Below, one piece after another: positions 52,490-60,766 of a stretch of DNA of 64,000 bases. This stretch comes from an uncultured Marinobacter sp. (GTDB lineage: Bacteria > Pseudomonadota > Gammaproteobacteria > Pseudomonadales > Oleiphilaceae). Position 1 is the stretch's first letter. The number at the start of each line of letters is the position of its first letter. Location of the stretch: contig NZ_CAMYMK010000002.1 in assembly GCF_947259545.1 (NCBI RefSeq), forward strand, positions 868,001 through 932,000, written 5' to 3'. The translations under genes were made by a program, and so were the position numbers. The notes under the pieces are model-generated. The model worked only from the letters and a program-made list of their open reading frames with translations, was not told where the DNA came from and made no database searches.

Positions 52490-53481
52490 GGCGCGCATTG
52501 GTAGTCGGTAGTGGCAGCATTGCCAAACGCCATATCCGTAACTTTCGTGACCTCTACCCCGACGTAGAAGTCGTTTGTGTTAGCTCCAGTGGCCGTCAAA
52601 TCGCAGCCTCCGATGTAGGTGCAACTAGCGTTGTCGACATGATAGAAGCGGCTGTTTTGGATAAGCCGGATGTTGCGATTGTGGCGTCTCCAGCCAACTT
52701 CCACCTTGCGCATGCCGAAAAAATTCTGAAGGCGAATATCCCTGTTCTTATAGAAAAGCCACTTTGTGTTGATATTTCTGAGCTGGCAGAATTTTCCTCT
52801 GATCAATTGAAAAGCAAGGTTGCTGTTGGCTATAACCTACGTTTTATGCCCGCAGCGAAGGCTGTGAAAGAGGTGATCGTTTCGGGGGACCTGGGGCGGA
52901 TTTCGACGGTCTTTTCAGAGGTGGGGCAATACCTTCCGGATTGGCGCCCTGACACCGATTACCGAAAAGGTGTTTCTGCACAGAAATGGTTAGGGGGGGG
53001 CGCACTCCTTGAGCTGAGCCACGAACTGGACTACTTGAACTGGCTCTTTGGCAACATCTCAGAAGTTTCCGCGGTTACGGGCTCTTCCACAATCCTTGAT
53101 GTTGATGTTGAAGACACCGTGGATGCATTGCTGACCAATCAAAGCGGAATTGTTTTTCACTTGCACCTCGATTTCCTCCAGCGATCCCCGAGCCGGTCTT
53201 TGAAAGTAGTGGGTGAGAAGGGAACGTTAATTTGGAACTTACTCGCCAATGAAGTGGTGTTGCAGAGTTCTAGCGTTACCTCGGAAGTGATTTTTAGTGA
53301 CCGTAACTACGACCGGAATGAAATGTATGTGGAACAGTTGCGAGCGTTTGTGGCGTTTGCCAAAGGCGACGGTGAGTTTGATTCGACGCTTGGCAGCAGC
53401 ATTGAAGTGATGCGTTTGGTAGAAGCCATCCGATTATCCGACCAACAAAGAGCTTGGGTTAATCTTGAGGCGATAAAGTGA
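52486..53481 (+). CDS. ptmF: Gfo/Idh/MocA oxidoreductase, PtmF-like
   Basis: This NAD(P)-dependent oxidoreductase of 331 residues has an N-terminal Rossmann domain (VVGSGSIAKRHIRN, about residues 5-18; EKPLCVD near residue 95) and a C-terminal alpha/beta domain with GGGALLELSHELDYLNWLFG. In Campylobacter PtmF works with PtmA in making glucosamine-6-phosphate for the legionaminate route. The ATG at 52486 overlaps the ptmE stop (ATGA). A run of eight G (52993-53000) encodes the conserved GGG of the motif. The exact substrate is inferred from neighbours. Confidence 0.82.
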   Translation: MRRALVVGSGSIAKRHIRNFRDLYPDVEVVCVSSSGRQIAASDVGATSVVDMIEAAVLDKPDVAIVASPANFHLAHAEKILKANIPVLIEKPLCVDISELAEFSSDQLKSKVAVGYNLRFMPAAKAVKEVIVSGDLGRISTVFSEVGQYLPDWRPDTDYRKGVSAQKWLGGGALLELSHELDYLNWLFGNISEVSAVTGSSTILDVDVEDTVDALLTNQSGIVFHLHLDFLQRSPSRSLKVVGEKGTLIWNLLANEVVLQSSSVTSEVIFSDRNYDRNEMYVEQLRAFVAFAKGDGEFDSTLGSSIEVMRLVEAIRLSDQQRAWVNLEAIK

Positions 53482-54179
53482 AGAAGGTATTTGCATTTGT
53501 ATTTGCTCGAGGCGGTTCTAAAGGATTGCCGCGAAAGAATGTCCTGCCGCTTGGGGGAATTCCTCTGGTCGCCCATTCAATTACAGTGGCAAAACAGGTA
53601 GAGGGCGTTGATAGGATATTTGTTTCAACGGACGATGATGAAATAGAAAGCATCGCCCGGAAGTTCGGTGCAGAGGTTATCGACCGCCCAGAGGAATTAG
53701 CACAAGATAACGCTCCCGAGATTGAGGCTTGGAGGCATGCTCTTACCCACTTAAAAGATCAAGGTGAAGACTTCGACGTTTTTCTCAGCTTGCCTGCGAC
53801 TAGCCCCCTCCGAGACCGATCGGATGTAACTGCCTGTCTGGATGCGTTAGATAACGAAACGGACGTTGTGATCACTGTGACACCAGCATCGCGGAGTCCA
53901 TACTTCAATATGGTCTCCCGTGACGTAGACGGAAGCTGCCGGATTTTGTCGCCTTCCAGCGGCTTTTCAAGACGCCAGGATGTTCCTCAGGCCTACGACA
54001 TCACTACAGTTGCCTACGCCGTTAGACCGGAATTCATATTCAAGCACAACAATCTGTTTGATGGTGAAGTGAAGTCCGTTGTGGTGCCGAAGGAGCGGGC
54101 AGTCGACATCGACGATTACTGGGATTACAAATTTGCAGAAGTTCTGCTCGGGGTGAAGTGCGATGATGTTGAAGGGTAA
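53478..54179 (+). CDS. legF: CMP-legionaminic acid synthetase (LegF, NeuA family)
   Basis: LegF activates legionaminic acid with CTP to give CMP-legionaminate, the donor for transferases. The N-terminal FVFARGGSKGLPRKN is the nucleotide-binding loop of the CMP-sialate synthetase family; STDDDEIE, LPATSPLRD and the C-terminal VVVPKERAVDIDDYWD complete it. The 233-residue length matches single-domain NeuA and LegF. The GTG start at 53478 overlaps the ptmF stop; the 3' end overlaps ptmA by 17 bases. The Leg rather than Neu assignment rests on legB-legC-legH-legG being present. Confidence 0.92.
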   Translation: MKKVFAFVFARGGSKGLPRKNVLPLGGIPLVAHSITVAKQVEGVDRIFVSTDDDEIESIARKFGAEVIDRPEELAQDNAPEIEAWRHALTHLKDQGEDFDVFLSLPATSPLRDRSDVTACLDALDNETDVVITVTPASRSPYFNMVSRDVDGSCRILSPSSGFSRRQDVPQAYDITTVAYAVRPEFIFKHNNLFDGEVKSVVVPKERAVDIDDYWDYKFAEVLLGVKCDDVEG

Positions 54180-54927
54180 AAACATTCTGGTAGTCGGCGC
54201 TGCGGGGTTACTGGGGCGTGAGATTGTTAAATCGGTTATCAGAGAGGGTGGGCAGGTTGTTGCCGCTGATGTTAGTGCAGAGGCACTTGATTCGTTCTCT
54301 AAGACTTTTGGCTCAAGCGCGTTTGAGAGTGTTGAAATCGACATAACAAGCAAAGACTCGGTCTTTAGGGCGATTGAGTTCTGTGAGAGAACTATGGGCG
54401 CGCTTGATGGGGCAGTTAATACGGCCTACCCACGGAATAAGAATTATGGTCGAAAAGTTTTGGAAGTAACGCATGAAGATTTCTCCGAGAACCTCGGATT
54501 GCACCTCGGGGGATATTTCATATTCATGCAACAGTGTGCTGCCTATGCTCAGGAGAAGGGCGAGCCATTTTCATTGGTTAGCATGTCGTCTATTTATGGT
54601 GTTATGGCGCCAAGATTTGAAGTCTATGAAGGCAGCAATATGACAATGCCAGTCGAATACGCTGCCATTAAATCTGCATTGCTTCACTTGAACAAATATT
54701 TTGCAAGCTACATGAAAGGTTCAGGCTTTCGTGCAAACTCTGTCAGCCCCGGTGGCTTGTTAGATGGCCAAAACGAGAGATTCCTGGAAAATTACAACTC
54801 CCATTGTATGGAAAAAGGGATGCTGGACCCATCTGATATCACCGGGGCAGTGAATTTTTTGTTGTCTGACAGCTCCCGTTACATGGCTGGCCAGAACGTG
54901 ATTGTTGATGATGGCTTCAGTGTTTAA
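54163..54927 (+). CDS. ptmA: SDR family oxidoreductase, PtmA-like
   Basis: This classical short-chain dehydrogenase of 254 residues has TGxxxGxG-like VVGAAGLLGREI at residues 10-21, an SSIYG serine and a YAAIKSALLHL (YxxxK) active site, with an NSVSPGG motif afterwards. It is encoded last in the leg block, like PtmA in Campylobacter, which acts before the nucleotide-activation step. The ATG at 54163 lies inside legF (17-base overlap). The assignment is by neighbourhood; the substrate is not visible in the sequence. Confidence 0.82.
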   Translation: MMLKGKNILVVGAAGLLGREIVKSVIREGGQVVAADVSAEALDSFSKTFGSSAFESVEIDITSKDSVFRAIEFCERTMGALDGAVNTAYPRNKNYGRKVLEVTHEDFSENLGLHLGGYFIFMQQCAAYAQEKGEPFSLVSMSSIYGVMAPRFEVYEGSNMTMPVEYAAIKSALLHLNKYFASYMKGSGFRANSVSPGGLLDGQNERFLENYNSHCMEKGMLDPSDITGAVNFLLSDSSRYMAGQNVIVDDGFSV

Positions 54928-54973
54928 AACATGAACTATTTTCGCATCTGTCGGATAAGTTAAGGTTCAGTTA

Positions 54974-56038
54974 ATGCCATATCTGGAGCACAGGAAGCTT
55001 TCATCGGAGAGTTCAAGTCTGCTTGATTTTGTTCGGGGGGGGGCAGCTCAGCTTGTTGTGATTGGGCACGGGATATCCTTCACTGGAATTGCGCCTTATC
55101 TGAAACAACCGAATTTCCCCTGGATGCAGAATATCGCGGTGCTTGTATTCTTTATTATTTCGGGATTCCTGATTACATATTCTCTGATTGGAAAAGCTAA
55201 GAATGATAACTACCAGTATTTCGACTATCTTGTTGACCGAAGTGCACGGATCTATACGACATTTTTGCCTTCATTAGTTTTTGTATTTTGGATCGACTTA
55301 CTGAGTATATCTCTGGGTGACTCTGGGTATCGATATTGGTCGGCGTTTGATGTTAAGACCTTTGTAGGAAATATATTTCTGCTCCAAGATTTTCCGGGCT
55401 TGCCAATTACCAGTTTTGGTTCTGCCAGACCATTTTGGACGCTTGCGATGGAGTGGTGGATATACCTCTTTGTTGGTGCAGTATTTTTCTTTATCGTAAA
55501 GACGAGAAGCTCCGTTTTATTAGTGTGTGGAATCGTGTTCTCGGTAGTCCCCCTATATAATCTTCTGGGTGGTAGAGGTAATGGACTGTTTTCCTACTGG
55601 CTGTTCGGTTCTGTGATCTATTTTTTTTGGGCATCGCGATTTCTTGATCGGTTGAGCGTAAAGGGGAAGGTGACACTTCTTTTTCTAGGAGTGGTATTGG
55701 CGTCGTACAGAGTGATGGATACGCTGGTTGAGTATGAACCGATTTTTGCAATGCTCTTGGCTATAAATATCTTGCTCCTGATAGATTTGGCCCCCCGACT
55801 GCATCTAAATAAAGCATTTTCTATAGGGGCGGCGTCTGTTGCAGCATACTCTTACACGTTGTACCTGGTTCATTATTCGATATATGATTTTATGGTTACG
55901 CACTGGGGACAAGGTGTTGGTATTTTTGTTGTTGGGTTTGTTGCTTCGAATCTAGTTGCAATGGGGATGGGCTACTTTTTTGAAGAAAGAGGAGCTCGGT
56001 TTGTAAAAGAAAAATTTTATCGTTTAGTGGCTTCTTAA
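54974..56038 (+). CDS. Acyltransferase family 3 membrane protein (probable O-acetyltransferase)
   Basis: This polytopic inner-membrane protein of PF01757 (354 residues, about ten helices) would move acetyl groups onto surface glycans. The family's first-helix region has RGGAAQLVVIGHG, with the conserved H of the RGxAxxxVxxxH pattern, and later VFFIISGFLITYSL. A tract of nine G at 55035-55043 lies within codons 21-24, so a one-base slip would truncate the protein early. It begins 46 bases after ptmA and could decorate the legionaminate-containing glycan. AAGTTAAGG lies upstream of the ATG. Confidence 0.88.
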   Translation: MPYLEHRKLSSESSSLLDFVRGGAAQLVVIGHGISFTGIAPYLKQPNFPWMQNIAVLVFFIISGFLITYSLIGKAKNDNYQYFDYLVDRSARIYTTFLPSLVFVFWIDLLSISLGDSGYRYWSAFDVKTFVGNIFLLQDFPGLPITSFGSARPFWTLAMEWWIYLFVGAVFFFIVKTRSSVLLVCGIVFSVVPLYNLLGGRGNGLFSYWLFGSVIYFFWASRFLDRLSVKGKVTLLFLGVVLASYRVMDTLVEYEPIFAMLLAINILLLIDLAPRLHLNKAFSIGAASVAAYSYTLYLVHYSIYDFMVTHWGQGVGIFVVGFVASNLVAMGMGYFFEERGARFVKEKFYRLVAS

Positions 56039-56164
56039 GTGCGTAGGAAAGTGTTTTATTCTTTTAATGTTATCTCGTAAATTTTAAGATTAATAAAAAG
56101 GTTAGATAAAACTCTTTTTTTGCGTTTTATAAACTATGTTACAAAGAATCCCTGCTACTCAGCC

Positions 56165-57367
56165 ATGATAAAATCGACAGCATCTCGCATCCAGTCTATG
56201 ACACCGCTGCGCAGAGCCTTACTTGCGAGAGAGGCTCTCATTAAATCTGCGGGAAGCAGCTTGGCCTATGGACCAGCGGAGGGGATCCTCAGGCGAATTC
56301 TTAAAGTCACAGGGAATTGGGGGTTATGGCCGATTAGCTTGTTGCTGCTGGCTAAAAGGTATTTTGACGGTCGCTTGGCAAACGATTGGGCCGGGACGTT
56401 GCCCCAGGTTCTATTCGTGGGAATTGACGCGTTGCGAGAGTATCAAATTCGAGCAGACCTTTGCGCTGAAGTTGGCGAAGCGCCTTTCATTGTTGATCAG
56501 CGTACGCCCGCCGGGTTTTCATCTTTACCCGCTCCAAGTATTGGCAGCGTGTTAAGGCAGTGGCGCCGTGTTATGAGCGAGGCATTGGCAATACTCAAAG
56601 AGCCGGATGTTGCCTTTGAAAAGCTGGACTTGCTGAGCAGCTTGGCGATTCGTATTCATGATTTATCATACTTGACCGCACTGTTTGAAAGGCTACGTAG
56701 AGAGCGCCCGAATTTACGTGTTGTCTTTTCTACAGCGGACTTACCTGCTCACGCGGCATGTCTTGCTGGGTTCAAACCAGAATATCACCAACATGGTCTG
56801 CTGGCGGCAGCATTGGTGTTTCCAGAGTTTTCATTCTTGGTTGCTTTAACCAGCTATGAGGGGCGTTATGTGGCTGAGCGTGTCCCTGGCCTTCGTTTTC
56901 GGGTCTCTGCTCACGGAAAAAACGCTATGGCTCTCAATTCCGTAGTAGCTATCGCCTGTGATTATATGGCGAGAGATCCAGCCCCTTCCGTTGGTTTGAT
57001 TCGTCTGGCCCATTTGTATGGGTTTAAGGTAGTTGTCAGGCCCCACCCCAAAGGGGATGAAAACCTGTTAAGAGGCATCAGGGACTGTGAAGGGGTAATA
57101 ATTGACCCGGCAGGCAGCTTCGATGATTTCATGGAGAAATGGCGCCCAACCATAGTTGCGTCATGGTATTCCACAACTTTGCTAGATGGGCTGTTGTTCG
57201 GAGCTTTGCCTGTCACTTTCTCCAAGGGCGTGCCAGCGACTGTGCTGCCACTGGACGATATTTCGTTGGGCTTCCCTCAGGAAGCATCTCGTATCGAATC
57301 CTGTATGAGAAGTGCGGACCAGCGCTCAAATGAGCATAACACGTTGATCAAATTGGTTACTGAATGA
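56165..57367 (+). CDS. Polysialyltransferase-like GT-B glycosyltransferase (candidate legionaminyltransferase)
   Basis: This protein is about 400 residues with features of GT-B enzymes that use CMP-sialic acids or capsule precursors: a YHQHGLL segment (about residues 208-214), VVVRPHPKG (HP motif, about 289-297) and ASWYSTTLLDGLLFGALP (S/T motif, about 332-349). Together these resemble the HP and serine motifs of GT38/GT52 sialyl- and polysialyltransferases, although the CDP-glycerol and KpsC/S group shares part of the pattern. A TTG frame start at 56120 was rejected; the ATG at 56165 lacks a good ribosome site, so the start is uncertain. CMP-legionaminate is the natural donor, by context. 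Confidence 0.7.
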   Translation: MIKSTASRIQSMTPLRRALLAREALIKSAGSSLAYGPAEGILRRILKVTGNWGLWPISLLLLAKRYFDGRLANDWAGTLPQVLFVGIDALREYQIRADLCAEVGEAPFIVDQRTPAGFSSLPAPSIGSVLRQWRRVMSEALAILKEPDVAFEKLDLLSSLAIRIHDLSYLTALFERLRRERPNLRVVFSTADLPAHAACLAGFKPEYHQHGLLAAALVFPEFSFLVALTSYEGRYVAERVPGLRFRVSAHGKNAMALNSVVAIACDYMARDPAPSVGLIRLAHLYGFKVVVRPHPKGDENLLRGIRDCEGVIIDPAGSFDDFMEKWRPTIVASWYSTTLLDGLLFGALPVTFSKGVPATVLPLDDISLGFPQEASRIESCMRSADQRSNEHNTLIKLVTE

Positions 57368-58509
57368 CATATAACCCAGTGCTATTCTTTCATTGTGCAG
57401 ATAAATCAAATACGAATGCGCAGTCTAATAACACCAAAGCAATTTTGGCTCGCTGGAGTTGTGAGGACCTACCCGCAGCGGTTTTCCATTTTGACACTCC
57501 TGATCCTGCCGTCGCGGCGAATCCCAACGTGAGGCTGATCAAACTGCCCGCTAACCGCCTCTGGAAGGTCCGCGCATTCTTGGTCGGGCTTGGCAAGTTT
57601 GCTGGGGTTTATTACCCAGGCTTGGCACCAACGTTTGATAATCGAATTCTCGGAATTCGGCGGCAGTTAGGGTTGGGTGGTGCAGTTATCACTTCATTGG
57701 AAGGCGTTCCGGTGAATGAGTCGCAACAGAGTGCTGAAGAGCAACGATTAAGCACTTTCGCAGGCCATCAAGTTCGCGGCCAATCTCTAAAGCCGGAGGT
57801 CATGCAGGCCTTGATCGGAGTGAAGGGTTATGCCGATCAAATTATAGCCATCAGTCCTTTTTTGCAGCGTATGGCATCTCATCTCTGGCCGGGTATTCCA
57901 ACAAGTTGTATTCCTTTGGGGGTGAACTTGCGGTGTTTTAACGCCAGTGGCCGTGTACCCCATGGTACAAATCAAAGACTGCGGGTGATTTGCGCTGGCA
58001 GTTTTCAATTTCATAAACGCCCTGAGTTCTTCCTTGAGTTGGCACGTCGTTATCCTCAGGCAGATTTCATCTGGTATGGCGATGGCGCTATGCGCGCACC
58101 TCTTCTGGATAGAGTTCGTTCTGAAAGGCTACAGAATGTATCTTTCCCTGGGTCGGTTAACGCAGAAGCATTGGCCGAGGCTTTCCGTGCAGCTGACATA
58201 TTTTCGATGCCCTCTGTCGCTGAAGGCGTACCCAAGGTTACCCAGGAGGCGGCGGCTTGTGGTCTGCCGGTGGTGTGTATGCACTATTACGAGCCTTTTT
58301 CGGTGATTGATGGTGTCAATGGTTATCAGGCCACGGATGATGCGGCTTATTTTTCCCATATGGATGAGCTGATTAATGATCCTTCACTTCGAAAGCGTAT
58401 GGGAGCTGCAAGTGCTGAAATGGCGAAGGATTGGAATTGGGACCAATTGGCAGTTCGTTGGCAGGAAGCTATCAGGGATGTTGTTTTTCAAAAGGCGGGG
58501 CAGGCGTGA
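57364..58509 (+). CDS. Family 4 glycosyltransferase
   Basis: This GT-B glycosyltransferase has 381 residues. The N-terminal domain carries an acceptor-side Rossmann core. The C-terminal half has VICAGSFQFHKRPEFFLELA (start of the GT4 domain), YGDGAMRAPLL, FSMPSVAEGVPKVTQEAAACGLPVV (the EX7E-type motif) and the VNGYQATDD segment. It starts with ATGA overlapping the previous gene and ends overlapping the wzx GTG. It adds one sugar of the repeat unit, identity unknown. Confidence 0.9.
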   Translation: MTYNPVLFFHCADKSNTNAQSNNTKAILARWSCEDLPAAVFHFDTPDPAVAANPNVRLIKLPANRLWKVRAFLVGLGKFAGVYYPGLAPTFDNRILGIRRQLGLGGAVITSLEGVPVNESQQSAEEQRLSTFAGHQVRGQSLKPEVMQALIGVKGYADQIIAISPFLQRMASHLWPGIPTSCIPLGVNLRCFNASGRVPHGTNQRLRVICAGSFQFHKRPEFFLELARRYPQADFIWYGDGAMRAPLLDRVRSERLQNVSFPGSVNAEALAEAFRAADIFSMPSVAEGVPKVTQEAAACGLPVVCMHYYEPFSVIDGVNGYQATDDAAYFSHMDELINDPSLRKRMGAASAEMAKDWNWDQLAVRWQEAIRDVVFQKAGQA

Positions 58510-60068
58510 CATCTACAGTCCAAAAAGGTGATGCCTCCCGTGCGGCTGTACGTCATTTGGGCGGGCAGACCATTGTAGTGATGGGGGGAACGCTGTTTAC
58601 CTTTATTGTCGGGCTCCCTTTTCAGATTTATCTCGCCCGCCAGTTAGGTACGGAAGGGTTGGGTGTTGTAGGTATTGCTGAGGCGCTGGTTCAGACAGCG
58701 GCAGGATTTCTAGCCTTTGGGCTGGCTCCATTGGCTATGCGGTATATTCCGGAGTACAGAGTTGCCGGCGCATCACGGGCCATTCGTCAGTTGGTAGGTG
58801 GCGGGTTGCTGGTATTAGTAACGATGGGTGTTTTGGGCGCGTCATTATTGACCCCTGTTGCCTCTTTGGCACCTGACGTCATTGGTCTTTCCAAAGATGT
58901 GCAGTCGACTCTTTCCGTGCTCGCGCTGTTATTGCCGATTACAATGGTGTCTTTTTTTCTGGCCCAGTCATTACGGGGTTTCCAGGAAATCCGGGTTGTG
59001 GTGCTGTCTACTTCAATTTTGACCCTCAGCGCTAAAGTGGTGATCACTGTTGGGCTGTTTTTGACCTTCGGAGTGTCGACTCTGGCATATGCTTGGGCGA
59101 TTGTGTTTTCGCAGGTGATAGCGATTTTACCGTTGGGATGGGCAGTGTGGCGCCTGTTGCGAGCCTTGCCGAGCGAAGAGGTACCTAAGGCGATAAATTT
59201 CAGGGCTTGGGGATCTTTTGCAGGAACTAACTATGCCTCCGGGATTTTGAGTTCGGTGATAGGCAATCTGGATCGAATTATTATCGGCGCTTTGCTGGGC
59301 CCCGCCTCGGTAGGTGTCCTGATGGTAGTGCGCCAGTTACAACAATTTCCCACGGTGTTTCACCAGATCGTTCTGACGGTCGTGTCCCCCGTTTTTGCAC
59401 GACTTAAGGCCGCCGAAGATCAGGCCGGGCTTGCCCACCAGCTTCATTTGGCAAATGACTGGATATTTCGTCTGGCTGCTGGGTTGATCTTGATGCTGGC
59501 TGTTCTCGCCGAATATGTTTTGGGGCTCTACGGGCCGGAGTTCGCCTCTGAGGGATCGGGGCTGATGATAGTGATGACACTGGCCGTCGCGGTTAATCTG
59601 GGTACCGGCCCCGTTGGTATTATGCTGAATATGACTGGCCATCATGTGGCACTGCTCCGGATTTCCATAGTCACGGCGTTTGCGACGTTCATCGGTTATT
59701 TCATCCTCATTCCGTTATTCGGCTTGGTGGGAGCTGGCCTGGCAGTACTCGCTAGCAATATTGCCAACAAGAGTCTCGCAATTTGGCTGGTCAAAAAGAG
59801 ATTGGGTATAGACTGGTACGATTCGCGTTTTCGAGCCTGGATTTTGCCGTTGTTGGCTGCGGTGATCGTGTTGTTGGCAATGCGCCCGGTGATGGATCGA
59901 TTGGAGGGCGTGATGATGGAAGGGGTGGTGCTGGCTGTTATAGGCGCGTTGACCTATGTCGTCTATTTTGGGGTTAACTTTATTGCTGGCCTACATGACG
60001 ATGATTATGAGTTGCTTCAGTCCCTTCGGACGCGAATCCCATGGTTAAAACAGAAAGAGAGTTCTTAG
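58506..60068 (+). CDS. wzx: Wzx-type polysaccharide flippase (MOP/PST superfamily)
   Basis: This polytopic membrane protein (520 residues, about 14 helices) is of the oligosaccharide flippase family that moves undecaprenyl-PP-linked repeat units to the periplasm. Recognisable features are the N-terminal TIVVMGGTLFTFIVGLPFQI and ARQLGTEGLGVVGIAEA, and a later FAGTNYASGILSSVIGNLDRI, matching the YidC-like core of RfbX/MATE-type exporters. The GTG at 58506 overlaps the upstream stop (GTGA); a longer frame from 58431 lies in the GT4 gene. The presence of Wzx, Wza, Wzc and a polymerase supports a Wzy-dependent pathway. Confidence 0.92.
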   Translation: MTSTVQKGDASRAAVRHLGGQTIVVMGGTLFTFIVGLPFQIYLARQLGTEGLGVVGIAEALVQTAAGFLAFGLAPLAMRYIPEYRVAGASRAIRQLVGGGLLVLVTMGVLGASLLTPVASLAPDVIGLSKDVQSTLSVLALLLPITMVSFFLAQSLRGFQEIRVVVLSTSILTLSAKVVITVGLFLTFGVSTLAYAWAIVFSQVIAILPLGWAVWRLLRALPSEEVPKAINFRAWGSFAGTNYASGILSSVIGNLDRIIIGALLGPASVGVLMVVRQLQQFPTVFHQIVLTVVSPVFARLKAAEDQAGLAHQLHLANDWIFRLAAGLILMLAVLAEYVLGLYGPEFASEGSGLMIVMTLAVAVNLGTGPVGIMLNMTGHHVALLRISIVTAFATFIGYFILIPLFGLVGAGLAVLASNIANKSLAIWLVKKRLGIDWYDSRFRAWILPLLAAVIVLLAMRPVMDRLEGVMMEGVVLAVIGALTYVVYFGVNFIAGLHDDDYELLQSLRTRIPWLKQKESS

Positions 60069-60070
60069 CA

Positions 60071-60715
60071 ATGAGTTTCATCCAAAGTATGCGGTGTCGG
60101 GTGGCTGATGCGAGGGGGCGTGGAGTTTACGAAGGTTGGTCTAATGAGAATCTGGCAATTTTCATTCACCTTCCCAAGACCGCAGGCACTTCGGTTTCGA
60201 AAGCGCTCGGGCTGCCACGCTCGCGCCATGTGCCAGCTGAAGCATATCGCATCGGCAACCCTGGCAAATTCGCGCGTTTCTTCAAGTTTGCCTTTGTGCG
60301 AAACCCTTACGACAGGCTGGTTTCCAGTTATACCTTTCTCAACAATGGGGGCATGAACGAAGACGATGCGAGGTTTGCGAAGCATCATGTGCAGCCTTAT
60401 GAAAGTTTTGAGCACTTTGTTCTTGAAGGCTTGGCCAGAAACCCGGAAATTCAGTCTTGGGTTCATTTTCGTTCACAGAGTTACTTTATATGCGACTCTA
60501 AACGCAAAAACCTGATGGATTTCACAGGGCGTTTTGAGCAAATTGCAGAGGATTATGATGTGATCGCAAAACGTTTGGGTAAGGCAGGCGATTTACCTAT
60601 CACTAATCAGTCACGCCGTGGCGATTACAGGGAGGCGTATACTCCTGAGCTAATAGATACTGTCTCTCGCCTCTATGCCGAAGATCTGAAAACCTTTGGC
60701 TATGGTTTTGACTAA
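60071..60715 (+). CDS. Family 2 sulfotransferase
   Basis: This PAPS-dependent carbohydrate sulfotransferase (Sulfotransfer_2-like, 214 residues) has the 5'-phosphosulfate-binding loop LPKTAGTSVSKAL at about residues 34-46 and the 3'-phosphate-binding FVRNPYDRLVSSY near residues 77-89. Sulfation of the polysaccharide is expected; the released PAP would be a CysQ substrate. The ATG at 60071 follows AGAGAG and begins two bases after the wzx stop; a frame start at 60041 was rejected. It is the only sulfation gene visible, and the position on the sugar is unknown. Confidence 0.88.
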   Translation: MSFIQSMRCRVADARGRGVYEGWSNENLAIFIHLPKTAGTSVSKALGLPRSRHVPAEAYRIGNPGKFARFFKFAFVRNPYDRLVSSYTFLNNGGMNEDDARFAKHHVQPYESFEHFVLEGLARNPEIQSWVHFRSQSYFICDSKRKNLMDFTGRFEQIAEDYDVIAKRLGKAGDLPITNQSRRGDYREAYTPELIDTVSRLYAEDLKTFGYGFD

Positions 60716-60766
60716 CTCCCGTTTTAGTCAATTTTAGAACTACTTTGATTTTCCAGGTGGTAGGTT

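Noticed and set aside
52993..53000. G8 run in ptmF as a phase-variation tract
   Set aside because: It encodes three glycines of a conserved family motif, so the run is largely explained by protein constraint; it is kept only as a note beside the G9 tracts.
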